Source: DASVRA01 sp036388855 (lineage in GTDB: Bacteria; Pseudomonadota; Alphaproteobacteria; Caulobacterales; Caulobacteraceae). From it: a DNA stretch of 64,000 nt. The position numbers and the translations under genes are program-made. The stretch is taken from positions 1-64,000 of the forward strand of contig DASVRA010000036.1 of the NCBI GenBank assembly GCA_036388855.1, given 5' to 3'. The notes beneath the pieces are model-generated. The model searched no databases, was not told where the DNA came from, and saw only the letters and a list, made by a program, of their open reading frames with translations. Shown here one piece after another: positions 18,238 to 26,380 of this stretch. Position 1 is the first letter of the stretch; every line of letters starts with the position of its first letter.

Positions 18238-19878
18238 TCAATTCAGCCGGCCCGCCTGGCGCTGATCGGCCTCGGAGAGCGCCGACAGCGCCGGGGCGGC
18301 CGCGGGGCCGTGGCCGGACAGGATCGACAGCGCCCGGCGCGCCAGCCGCGGGTCGTGGCCGGTGGCGACCACCAGGCGCGCGGCGGCCTGGCGCGCCTCC
18401 TCCATCAGCGCGCTGATCCGCTCCAGCTCCGCCAGCAGCTCCTCCTGCGCCGCCATGGCCGAGGCCGGCGCCGGGGCGGCGATAGTTCGGGGGGAGGCGG
18501 TGGTGACAGCGGCCGCGGGAGGCTCGGCGATGCGCCCCCGCTCGAACATAACCTTCAGCCCAGGCCGGCCATCGTCCAGCAGCCTCACCCGCGGCTCATC
18601 GAAATCCCAGTTGGTCTCGGTCACCAGCCTGAAGGCGGTCTCGGGTTCGGGCGGCAGGGGCAGGCTGAAGCCGCAATCACAACCGCGCATGCCGGCGCGC
18701 TCCAGGTCCGCGCGCGGCAAGTCGGCGACGGCGTCGGCGAGGGTCTGCCCGTCCCGCTCCAGCCGCACCGTCAACTTCCGCGAGGGGTCGGACGGCGCGC
18801 GCACCCAGCCGGTGATCGCGCCGGCCGCGCGCGGATCGACGGCGCCTTGGCAGGCGAGGGGCCGGTTGTTCGTGCGGACGCCGTTGCCGGCCCGTTGCGC
18901 CTTTGGCTCCAGGCCCAGCGCCCGCTCCCACTGGGGCGCCAGCGCGGCCATGCTCCAGCGGCTCTCCAGGTGCGGGCGCGAGGCTTCGGCGCGGCGGCGT
19001 TCCTCGTCCGTGGCCGCCAGCAGCCGCTCGAAGCCGCCGTTCCAGTCGTCGAGCGTGCACCAGGGGCCGAACTCGCGGTAGCTGTCGATGGCGTCGGCGA
19101 TCACCGGGACGCCGGCGTGCAGCGCCAGGGTCAGGCGGTTATGGCTCTTGCAGGCGGTGAAGGGGTTGGGGGAGACCGGGATCACCACCGCGTCGGCGCT
19201 GGCCAGTACGCCGGGGAAGGACTCCAGCTTCCAATCGACGTAACGACTGTCCAACTTCAGCGGAGCGATCAACCGCTCATACTTGCCGCGGTCGTTGCTG
19301 CACACGACCAGCTGCAGCGGCGTGCGCGCGCCGAGCGCTGCCAGCTGCCGTTCGATCAGCAGCAGGTCGGCCATGCCGGAGGGGGCGTTGGGCGAGCCGT
19401 GGGAGCCGAACCAGAGCAGCCGCAGCCCCTCGAAAGGCTCGAGCGAGGGGGAGGCGGGCGGCAGCGCTTCCACAAGGTCGCCGATCACGACCGGCTCGGG
19501 CGCTTCGGGCGCCTCCGCCCGGATCACCTCGGCCAGCGCCGGCGTGGTGCAGGTGACCACGTCGGCCAAGGCCAGCATGTCCAGCAGCTGCTCGCGCGCG
19601 CGGACGTAGCGGGGCAGGGCGTAGGGGTTGTGGAAGTGGTTGTCGCAGAGGTCGAAGACGACGCGGCCGCCGCGCGCCTTGACCGCCCGCGCCAGCTCGC
19701 GCTCGGCGTCGCCGTAGGCCTTGGCGAACACGACCGTGTCGTAGGCTTCTGCGTTGGCGGCGTCGAACAGTTCCACCGGCTGGCCGCGGGCGCGAAGCGC
19801 CTCGACCGGCGCCTCGACGCGGTAGCGCAGGCTGGCGACCGCCCGGTCGCTCCCCGCTCCCTTCCAGCCGATCAGCAT
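18238..19878 (-). CDS. Glycosyltransferase-like protein with a C-terminal extension
   Basis: A 546-residue protein. Residues 1-320 resemble a GT4-like fold: RYRVEAPVEALRARGQPVEL at the start, VVFDLCDNHFHNPYALPRY near 80, LLWFGSHGSPNAPSG near 150 and a late ALHAGVPVIADAIDSYREFG segment. From about residue 330 a different beta-rich segment (VRAPSDPSRKLTVRLERDGQ) follows, then a helical tail with LLAELERISALMEEARQAAA. This suggests a fused carbohydrate-binding-like and coiled-coil part. It is the first gene of a three-gene minus-strand group and starts at ATG 19878. The fused layout is unusual and its acceptor is unknown. Confidence 0.65.
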   Translation of the reverse strand: MLIGWKGAGSDRAVASLRYRVEAPVEALRARGQPVELFDAANAEAYDTVVFAKAYGDAERELARAVKARGGRVVFDLCDNHFHNPYALPRYVRAREQLLDMLALADVVTCTTPALAEVIRAEAPEAPEPVVIGDLVEALPPASPSLEPFEGLRLLWFGSHGSPNAPSGMADLLLIERQLAALGARTPLQLVVCSNDRGKYERLIAPLKLDSRYVDWKLESFPGVLASADAVVIPVSPNPFTACKSHNRLTLALHAGVPVIADAIDSYREFGPWCTLDDWNGGFERLLAATDEERRRAEASRPHLESRWSMAALAPQWERALGLEPKAQRAGNGVRTNNRPLACQGAVDPRAAGAITGWVRAPSDPSRKLTVRLERDGQTLADAVADLPRADLERAGMRGCDCGFSLPLPPEPETAFRLVTETNWDFDEPRVRLLDDGRPGLKVMFERGRIAEPPAAAVTTASPRTIAAPAPASAMAAQEELLAELERISALMEEARQAAARLVVATGHDPRLARRALSILSGHGPAAAPALSALSEADQRQAGRLN

Positions 19879-19941
19879 TCTGCCCCCGGAACTCGAACCG
19901 GGGCTCCATACCCTAGAAGACGCAGGGAAAACACCCCCGGC

Positions 19942-20493
19942 TCAGGACGCGCCGGTCTCCGCGTAGCGCCCGAGCCGCTCCAGCTGGGCGCGCAGCACCC
20001 CGTCCACCAGCGGCGCCCAGCGCGCGGCGCCGCCGGAGAGGCGGCCGCCGACAGTGTAGGTCAGGGTTACCCGCGTGGCGCCTGGCGTGGTGGGCTCCAG
20101 CTTCACCGCCATGCCGCCGACCGCGCCTTCGAGCGACAGCGGCCCCAGGGCGCCCCAGAGGCGCAGCTCCTGATCGGGCCTGACGAAGGTCACCAGCATG
20201 TGCATGGCCTCCCCGCCGCTCCAGCGCTCGCAGAAGCAGCCGCCGGCGCGCGCCTCCAGCGACAGGTTGCGAGCGTCGCCCGACCAGCTGTGCTCGGGAT
20301 GCCACCAGTCTCCCGGCTCCAGCAGCGCCCGCCACACCTTGGCGGGCGGGGCGGCGACTTCGACGGTGTTGCGGATTTGGAAACCGGCGGCGTCCACGGC
20401 AACGACTTCGGCCGCCGCCGAGGTGACGGCCCCGGCCACGCCGAAGAAGACCGCTACCGCGGCGACCGCCTTCATCTTCAGCCCCGGCCTCAT
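19942..20493 (-). CDS. SRPBCC-fold exported protein (START-like)
   Basis: A 183-residue protein with an N-terminal hydrophobic segment (VAAVAVFFGVAGAVTSAAAE) that looks like a signal peptide, followed by VEVAAPPAKVWRALLEPGDW, a typical beta1-helix1 start of the SRPBCC/Bet v1 fold. These folds bind hydrophobic ligands. The ATG at 20493 overlaps the murI stop as ATGA, so translation is coupled; an alternative ATG at 20475 exists. Cys residues in GGCFCERW could bind metal or form a disulfide. It is the last gene of the oxidoreductase-PP2C-murI run. Ligand and role are unknown. Confidence 0.76.
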   Translation of the reverse strand: MRPGLKMKAVAAVAVFFGVAGAVTSAAAEVVAVDAAGFQIRNTVEVAAPPAKVWRALLEPGDWWHPEHSWSGDARNLSLEARAGGCFCERWSGGEAMHMLVTFVRPDQELRLWGALGPLSLEGAVGGMAVKLEPTTPGATRVTLTYTVGGRLSGGAARWAPLVDGVLRAQLERLGRYAETGAS

Positions 20494-21362
20494 GCGGCGG
20501 CCACGGAGGCGGCGAGCGGCTCGAAGGTCAATGGACCACCCCAGAAAGTCTCCGCGAGACCAGACTGGCGGCCGGCCTTGCCGGTGGTCAGGAACCGCCG
20601 TCGACCCACGCCGCCGGCGCCGTATTTGGGATGTCGCCGCAGATACCGCTCCAGGGCGTCTGCCGTGGCGCCGGGCTGGTGGATCAGGGGCGTGTCCGGC
20701 GCCAGGGCCCGGCGGAACAGCCCGGCGATGATCTCGTAATGGGTGCAGGCCAAGATCGCCCGGTCGGGGTCGCGCCCGATGCGCTTGCGCAGGGCCGCGA
20801 CGTGGCCCTCGATCACCGAGGCCAGCTCGGCCTCGGGCGCCCCGGCCTCGATCAAGCCGGCGAGCTTGGCGCAGGGTTCCGAGAAGACGGCCACGTCCTG
20901 GCGGCGCTTGTCGATTTCGATCTCGTAGACGCGGCTCAGAGCGGTGGCGGGGGTGGAGAACACCGCCAGCACGTCCAGCCGCTCGACCTTCTCGCCGCGC
21001 CGGTCCGCCTCGTGCTCCCAGGGCAGGCCCGTGGCCGCCTCGATGGTCGGCACGATGATGCCGAGCACGTTCACCGGCCGGCCCAGCTGTTCGCGGTAGC
21101 CAGGCAGCCAGGTCTGCTGCAGGCGGCGCAGCGCGATGGCCGAGGCAGTGTTGCAAGCCAGGACCACCAAGTCGCAGCCTTGCGCGAACAACCGCTCGCA
21201 GCCCGTTCGGGTCAGGGACACGATCTCCTCACCGCCGCGGCCGCCGTAGGAAGCGTTGGCCTGGTCGGCGAGGTAGACGTAGTCCGCCCGCGGCAGCCGC
21301 TCCACCAGCGCGCGGTGGATGCTCAAGCCGCCCACGCCCGAATCGAACACGCCGATGGCCAT
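20490..21362 (-). CDS. murI: Glutamate racemase
   Basis: A 290-residue enzyme that interconverts L- and D-glutamate and supplies D-Glu for peptidoglycan. The motifs are IGVFDSGVGGLSIHRAL (Asp7, Ser8), the ASYGGRG loop near residue 37, VVLACNTASAIALR with catalytic Cys70, and AILACTHYEIIAG with the second catalytic Cys near 205. It is cofactor-independent by family. Length is near the norm, with a somewhat longer tail. It is 9 bases downstream of a PP2C phosphatase gene and coupled to the SRPBCC gene, so cell wall precursor synthesis shares a transcript with a signalling phosphatase. Confidence 0.95.
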   Translation of the reverse strand: MAIGVFDSGVGGLSIHRALVERLPRADYVYLADQANASYGGRGGEEIVSLTRTGCERLFAQGCDLVVLACNTASAIALRRLQQTWLPGYREQLGRPVNVLGIIVPTIEAATGLPWEHEADRRGEKVERLDVLAVFSTPATALSRVYEIEIDKRRQDVAVFSEPCAKLAGLIEAGAPEAELASVIEGHVAALRKRIGRDPDRAILACTHYEIIAGLFRRALAPDTPLIHQPGATADALERYLRRHPKYGAGGVGRRRFLTTGKAGRQSGLAETFWGGPLTFEPLAASVAAA

Positions 21363-21371
21363 GGCGGCGGC

Positions 21372-22118
21372 TTAGACGCCCGCCGCGGGATCGTCCATCG
21401 AGGAGAAGGGGCCTCCAGAGACGGCGATCACCGCCAGGGTCACGTTGTCGGGGGCGCCGCGCTCCAGCGCCAGCGCCAGCAGCAGTTCACAGGCCGCCTC
21501 CGGTTCGGCTTCGAGGTCGGCGGCGATTTCCGCATCCTCCACGACTTCGGTGAGCCCGTCGCTGCACACCAGGAAGCGGTCACCGCCCTGCACGTTGCCG
21601 GTCACGGTTTCGCAGGACAGCACGGGATCGATGCCGACCGCGCGCGTGACGACGTTCCGGGCCGGGTGGCGCCGGGCGTCGGCCGCTGCGAGCCGTCCCT
21701 GCTCGACCAGCTCCTGCACATGGCTATGGTCGCGGGTCAGCTGTTGCAGCTCCCCGCCGCGCAGCCTGTAGGCGCGGCTGTCGCCGGCCCAGACACAGGC
21801 ATAGGCTCCATCGCCCAACAGCAGGCATGCCGCTGTCGAACCTATCGAGACCCTGCGGCGGCGCGCGGCCATGTTGATCTCGCCGTTGGCGCCCTGGAGC
21901 GCCGCGCCGACCGCGGCCGCGTCGGCCGCCGAACTCTGCCCCGTGGCGAGACGGGCCACGCGCTCGGCCACAACTTGCGCCGCCCAAGCCCCGTCTTCGA
22001 GACCCCCCATGCCGTCGGCCACCAGCCACAGCCCGTCCGCCTCGCGCATCAGCAGCGCATCCTCGTTCGCGCGCCGCACCAGGCCGGGATGGGTCAGGCC
22101 GGCGCTGCGCAGGCGCAC
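21372..22118 (-). CDS. PP2C-family Ser/Thr phosphatase
   Basis: A 248-residue Mn/Mg-dependent phosphatase beginning at GTG 22118. Metal-binding motifs are visible: THPGLVRRANEDALLM (motif 1), WLVADGMGGLEDG (motif 2), VWAGDSRAYRLR, LVCSDGLTEVVEDAE and the final GAPDNVTLAVIAV. It is a soluble, minimal PP2C as in bacterial Stp/PrpC proteins, which usually oppose Hanks-type kinases; no such kinase is in the window. It starts 3 bases upstream of the oxidoreductase stop on the same strand, so it belongs to the oxidoreductase-PP2C-murI-SRPBCC operon. Possible links to envelope synthesis are inferred from position only. Confidence 0.92.
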   Translation of the reverse strand: MRLRSAGLTHPGLVRRANEDALLMREADGLWLVADGMGGLEDGAWAAQVVAERVARLATGQSSAADAAAVGAALQGANGEINMAARRRRVSIGSTAACLLLGDGAYACVWAGDSRAYRLRGGELQQLTRDHSHVQELVEQGRLAAADARRHPARNVVTRAVGIDPVLSCETVTGNVQGGDRFLVCSDGLTEVVEDAEIAADLEAEPEAACELLLALALERGAPDNVTLAVIAVSGGPFSSMDDPAAGV

Positions 22119-22121
22119 CGC

Positions 22122-23723
22122 TCAACTCGCCAGGCGGAACGGGCGGCGGTCGGCCAGGATCTCGCGCGCGGCGTTGTGCCCCGGCGCGCCGGTGACGCCG
22201 CCGCCCGGATGGCTGCCGGCGCCGCACAGGTAGAGGCCCTTGATTGGAGCGCGGTAGGCGGCCGCGCCCAGCACTGGCCGCGCGGCCCAAAGCTGATCCA
22301 GCGACATCGCTCCGTGCATGATGTCCCCGCCGACCAGGCCGAAGCGGGTCTCGAGGTCGAGCGGCGACAGCGCCAGCCGGCCCACCACCGAAGCTTTGAA
22401 GCCGGGCGCCAACTCGTCGACCGTGTCGATGATCAGGTCGGCGCATTCCTCACGCGCGTCCTCCCAGCTGCGTCCCTCCGGCAGCTCCGGCGCGAACTGC
22501 TGGCAGAACAGGCTGGCGACGTGGGCGCCGGGCGGGGCCAAGCTGTCGTCCACGGTGGAGGGGATCAGCATCTCGACGATTGGCTTCTTCGACCAGCCGT
22601 TCGCCTTCGCGTCCACGAACGCCTGGTCCATGTAGCGCAGCGAAGGGGCGATGATGATCCCGCTCCTCAGGTGCTCGCCGGCTTCCGGCAGACAGGAGAA
22701 CCGCGGCAGCTCCGACAGCGCCACGTTCATGCGGAAAGTGCCGCCGCCGGCCTTGAAGCCCTCAATGCGGCGGCGGAAGTCGGCGTCCAGATCGAAGGGA
22801 TCGACCAGCTTACGGAACAGCAGCTTGGGCCCGACGTTGGCCACCACCGAGCGGGCGAACACCTCGCTCCCGTCCTCGCGGCGCACGCCCACCGCCCGTC
22901 CGCCGTCCACCAGCACCCGCTCGACCGGGCTGTCGGTGGTGATCTCTACCCCCATGCCCTCGACCACCCGGCGCATCGCCTGGGTGATCGCGCCCATGCC
23001 GCCGATCGCGTGACCCCAGGCGCCCTTCTTGCCGTTCACCTCCCCAAAGACATGGTGCAGCAGCACGTAGGCCGAGCCCGGCGTGTCGGGGCTGGCGTAG
23101 TTGCCGACCACCGCATCGAAGCCGAACGCCGCCTTCACCGGCTCACTCTCGAACCAGGCCGACAGCACGTCAGTGGCGCTCTTGGTGAACAGGTCCAGCA
23201 CGTCGCGCTGCTGCTCGATCGTCAACTTCGCGGCGCGCCGGCCCTGCTGCACCGCGCGGAGCAGGTCGCCCATCCCCCCTCCGGCGTTGGGGGGCGTCTT
23301 CAGCTGCAGGTCGCGCAGGAGGTCAGCGACCGTCTCCAGCATGTCGTAGTACGCGGGCAGGCGCTCGGCGTCGCGAGCGGAGAACTTGCGGAACTCGGCC
23401 TGGGTGCGCTCCACCCCGCCTCCGGCCTTCAGGTAGTCGCGGTCGTTCAGCGGCAGGAAGTTGGCGATCGGCCGCTCGACCACCCGCAGGCCCTGCTCGG
23501 CCAAACGCATGTCGCGGATCACCTTCGGGTTCAGCAGACTGACCGTGTAGCTGGCCGTGGAGTTGCGGAATCCCGGGTGGAATTCCTCGGTCACCGCCGC
23601 CCCGCCGACGATGCCCCGCCGCTCCAGCATCCGCACCTTCAGGCCGGCGCGCGCGAGATAAAAGGCGCACACCAGGCCGTTGTGGCCGGCGCCGATGATC
23701 ACCGCGTCGTAGGCCGGTTTCAT
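22122..23723 (-). CDS. FAD-dependent oxidoreductase, phytoene-dehydrogenase-like
   Basis: A 533-residue protein. The dinucleotide fold opens with AVIIGAGHNGLVCAFYLA and a following glutamate in KVRMLERRGIVGGAA, which fits FAD binding. The C-terminal YLCGAGSHPGGGVTGAPGHN motif is characteristic of the phytoene dehydrogenase / PYROXD2-like group. The ATG at 23723 opens directly on KPAYDAVIIGAG; another in-frame ATG lies at 23735, and the frame continues upstream only as a shadow. No carotenoid genes accompany it, so a true carotenoid substrate is doubtful; these enzymes are widespread and poorly defined. It is the first gene of a four-gene run with PP2C, murI and SRPBCC. Confidence 0.85.
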   Translation of the reverse strand: MKPAYDAVIIGAGHNGLVCAFYLARAGLKVRMLERRGIVGGAAVTEEFHPGFRNSTASYTVSLLNPKVIRDMRLAEQGLRVVERPIANFLPLNDRDYLKAGGGVERTQAEFRKFSARDAERLPAYYDMLETVADLLRDLQLKTPPNAGGGMGDLLRAVQQGRRAAKLTIEQQRDVLDLFTKSATDVLSAWFESEPVKAAFGFDAVVGNYASPDTPGSAYVLLHHVFGEVNGKKGAWGHAIGGMGAITQAMRRVVEGMGVEITTDSPVERVLVDGGRAVGVRREDGSEVFARSVVANVGPKLLFRKLVDPFDLDADFRRRIEGFKAGGGTFRMNVALSELPRFSCLPEAGEHLRSGIIIAPSLRYMDQAFVDAKANGWSKKPIVEMLIPSTVDDSLAPPGAHVASLFCQQFAPELPEGRSWEDAREECADLIIDTVDELAPGFKASVVGRLALSPLDLETRFGLVGGDIMHGAMSLDQLWAARPVLGAAAYRAPIKGLYLCGAGSHPGGGVTGAPGHNAAREILADRRPFRLAS

Positions 23724-23798
23724 TCCGCTGCGCATCCGCAAAAGGCGACGGCCGCAACCCCCGGCCGCGGCGGCACCCCTTCTGCCCGGCAAGTCCGC

Positions 23799-23822
23799 CG
23801 CCGTCCACTCGCGCGGACGGCG
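23799..23822 (-). terminator. Weak hairpin after the TonB receptor gene
   Basis: CGCCGTCC (23799-23806) pairs with GGACGGCG (23815-23822) around an 8-base loop, 12 bases past the receptor stop on the minus strand. No T-run follows, so it may slow or process the transcript rather than terminate it strongly. It lies in the gap before the oxidoreductase gene. Confidence 0.35.
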
Positions 23823-23833
23823 CGGCCGGCCCG

Positions 23834-26275
23834 CTAGAACTTCTGACCGAACCGGATGCCGATCGTGCGGGGCTGGATCGGCACGATGTAGACGCGGCCG
23901 GGCAGCGCTCCGCCGCCGGTGCAGACCTGGACGTTGCACTGGACCGAGCGGGTCACGTCGCCCAGTTCGTCGGTGACGTTCTTGGCGAAGGCCTCGACGG
24001 TCCAGTTGTCGCGGCCGAGGCCGGCGGACAGGTCGAGCGAGCCGTAGGACTTCTGCTTGCCGATGGCTTCGCGGATCGGCTGCGGATCGCCGGTGATCGG
24101 GTTGTAGTCGATCGAGCGCAGGTCCGCCCAGGCGCTGCCCTGGTAGACGAACGAGCCCTGGGTGAAGGCGTTGAAGCTGCCCATCGGCCATTCGTAGCGG
24201 GCGGTGATGTTGCCCTTGAACTTGGGCGTGATCGGCAGCTGTGTGCCCTCGGGCGCCAGCGGCAAGGCGCAATCGGTGACCGGCTCGCCATTGGCGTCGA
24301 GCTGGCCGCAGTAGTTCTGGGTCAGCTTGGCGTCGACCCAGGTCGCGGAGCCGTAGATCAGCAGCCCCTCGGTCGGGCGCACGCTGAAGTCGGTCTCGAT
24401 GCCCTTCATCTCGGCGGAGCCGGCGTTGGCGATCACGGTCAGGCCGTTTTCGCCGAGGAATGAGAACTGGAAGTCCTCCCATTTCTCGAAGAACAGGGCG
24501 CCGTTCCAGCGCAGGCGCCCGTCGAGCCACGACGTCTTCCACCCGACTTCGTAGTTCTCCAGGAAGTCGGACTGATAGGGCGGCAGGCTGCCGCGGCGGT
24601 TGATGCCGGGCGGGCGGAAGCCGGTGGAATAGGTGGCGTAGACCATGCGGTCTTGGTCGATCTGCCAGGTCAGGTTGGCCTTGTAGGTGGCGCCGGTCTC
24701 CTCCACCCGCTTGTCCAGGTTGGTGCAGGGCGAACCTTCCACGATCGCGGGCGCGAAGCACTTATAGTCGGGGTTCGAGCTGTAGCCGCCGAAGCCGTAG
24801 CCGAAGAAGCCGACCAGCGAGTTGTCGGCCTTGTACAGGCGCACCCCGCCGGTGGCCTTCAAGGCCGGCGTGATGTCGAAGGTGGCTTCGCCGAAGACGG
24901 CGTAGTCGCGGTCCACCCGGGTCTGCTTGGTCAGCCAGATGGTGTCGGGCCAGCCCGGGACCTCGAAGAAGTCGACCAGATTGTCGATCTTGTAGCGCTG
25001 CTCGATGCCGTGCTGCTGGCGCTGGTAGAACACGCCGGTGACGAAGCGCAGCCGCCAGTCGGCCGGGGAGGCAAGCCGCAGTTCGTGGCTTTCCTTGCGA
25101 TAGTGGTCCTTGAATTCGATGTACTGCGAGAAGTCGCCCAGGTCGCCGTTGTTGTCGTACCAGTAGGCGCCGTAGCCGTAGAGGTTGTCGTAGAAGTAGG
25201 TGTAGTCGGAATAGTCGGACGCGCCGTCCACGTCCCGCTTCAGATAGGCGCCGGCGTAGGTCAGGTCGAAGTTGCCGATCTTGCCCTGGATGGTCAGGGC
25301 CGCCTGCCACCACTTGTCCTTGGCGTAGTCGGGGCGGAAGCGCATGACTTCCAGCTCGCCCACGTGCGGCGCGTACCAGAAGGTCCCGTCGCTCTCCTGC
25401 GACTGGCCCATGATGGTCGGCGTGATGGTCCAGTTCTCGTTGACGTCGAACCGCAGCGCGGCGCGCGCCCCGAAGGTGTCGACCTCGTTGAAGTCGTCCT
25501 GGGCCAGGCCGGCGTTGTCGATGGTGGTGGCGTTGGCGGTGGGGTCGTCGACCGTCCCGCCGCTCATGTAGGTCTGGGTGCCGAAGATGTTGTCGATGTA
25601 GCCGGCGTCGTGGTCGTACCAGCCGACCAGGCGCACGGCCATCTTCTCGTTGATCGGGATGTTGGCGTAGCCCTCGGCGACATAGCCGATGCCGCCGTGG
25701 GCCACGGAGTTCACCTCCAGGTCGTAGCTGGCGGAGAAGCCGGACAGGTCGGGCTTGTTGGTGATGATGCGGATGGTGCCCGCCTCGGAGCTGGCGCCGT
25801 AGAGCGTGCCCTGCGGCCCGGCCAGCGCCTCGACCCGGGCGACGTCGTAGATGTGGATGTCCAGCGGGCCGGTGATGGTGGTGACCGGCTGTTCGTCCAG
25901 GTAGACGCCGACGCTGGGCAGCGGGCCCGAGTGGTTGCCGTTCTCGCCGCTGGCCACGCCGCGCATGTAGATGTTGACGAAGCCGGGTCCGGAGCTGCGG
26001 AACGACACGCTCGGTAGGAACCTGGCGAAGTCGTCGAAGTCCGCAACCTGCAGCTCCTCCAGCCTCTGGGTCCCGATCGCCTGGATCGACAGCGGCACGC
26101 GCTGGAGGTTCTCCTCGCGCTTCTGGGCGGTGACGATGAGCTCGTCCACGGTGGTGGCGGTGTTGGCCTCGGCGCTCTGGGCGAAGGCAGGAGTCACCCC
26201 CGCCATCGCCGTGGTCGCCAGCAGGGCCGCCGCCCAGCGCCCGCGCCGGCCCGCGCCCGCACCCATGCCCCGCAT
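23834..26275 (-). CDS. TonB-dependent outer-membrane receptor
   Basis: An 813-residue receptor that would import a scarce substrate across the outer membrane using TonB energy. The start is placed at ATG 26275, where GGGGAG lies 6 bases upstream and a signal peptide follows (GRRGRWAAALLATTAMAGV, cleavage near PAFAQ); an in-frame ATG at 26296 and a longer frame to 26353 exist. VDELIVTAQKREENLQRVPL marks the plug, with a TonB-box-like DELIVTA; MRGVASGENGNHSG and ALAGPQGTLYGASSEAGTIR are plug motifs. The 22-strand barrel follows, and the protein ends in RTIGIRFGQKF with a terminal Phe. The substrate is unknown; the sequence resembles the Caulobacter/Sphingomonas receptor class. Confidence 0.93.
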   Translation of the reverse strand: MRGMGAGAGRRGRWAAALLATTAMAGVTPAFAQSAEANTATTVDELIVTAQKREENLQRVPLSIQAIGTQRLEELQVADFDDFARFLPSVSFRSSGPGFVNIYMRGVASGENGNHSGPLPSVGVYLDEQPVTTITGPLDIHIYDVARVEALAGPQGTLYGASSEAGTIRIITNKPDLSGFSASYDLEVNSVAHGGIGYVAEGYANIPINEKMAVRLVGWYDHDAGYIDNIFGTQTYMSGGTVDDPTANATTIDNAGLAQDDFNEVDTFGARAALRFDVNENWTITPTIMGQSQESDGTFWYAPHVGELEVMRFRPDYAKDKWWQAALTIQGKIGNFDLTYAGAYLKRDVDGASDYSDYTYFYDNLYGYGAYWYDNNGDLGDFSQYIEFKDHYRKESHELRLASPADWRLRFVTGVFYQRQQHGIEQRYKIDNLVDFFEVPGWPDTIWLTKQTRVDRDYAVFGEATFDITPALKATGGVRLYKADNSLVGFFGYGFGGYSSNPDYKCFAPAIVEGSPCTNLDKRVEETGATYKANLTWQIDQDRMVYATYSTGFRPPGINRRGSLPPYQSDFLENYEVGWKTSWLDGRLRWNGALFFEKWEDFQFSFLGENGLTVIANAGSAEMKGIETDFSVRPTEGLLIYGSATWVDAKLTQNYCGQLDANGEPVTDCALPLAPEGTQLPITPKFKGNITARYEWPMGSFNAFTQGSFVYQGSAWADLRSIDYNPITGDPQPIREAIGKQKSYGSLDLSAGLGRDNWTVEAFAKNVTDELGDVTRSVQCNVQVCTGGGALPGRVYIVPIQPRTIGIRFGQKF

Positions 26276-26380
26276 GCACGACTCCCCGACTTGCATATCC
26301 CCGATAGACGAGGTTCGCGTGGGGCTCTCGGCATTGTCAAGCTGGCGCGCCACGCCGGCGCGGGAGTGTGGCTTTGATGT

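Noticed and set aside
17401..20739. 1112-codon plus-strand frame antisense to glycan genes and murI
   Set aside because: It spans several clearly coding genes on the other strand and has low-complexity Arg/Gly/Gln composition, typical of a shadow frame.
22122..23723. Carotenoid biosynthesis role for the oxidoreductase
   Set aside because: No other carotenoid genes are nearby and the motif is shared by many FAD oxidoreductases.
20631..23837. 1068-codon plus-strand frame antisense to murI, PP2C and the oxidoreductase
   Set aside because: Three well-supported genes occupy the minus strand; the frame has no recognisable motif.
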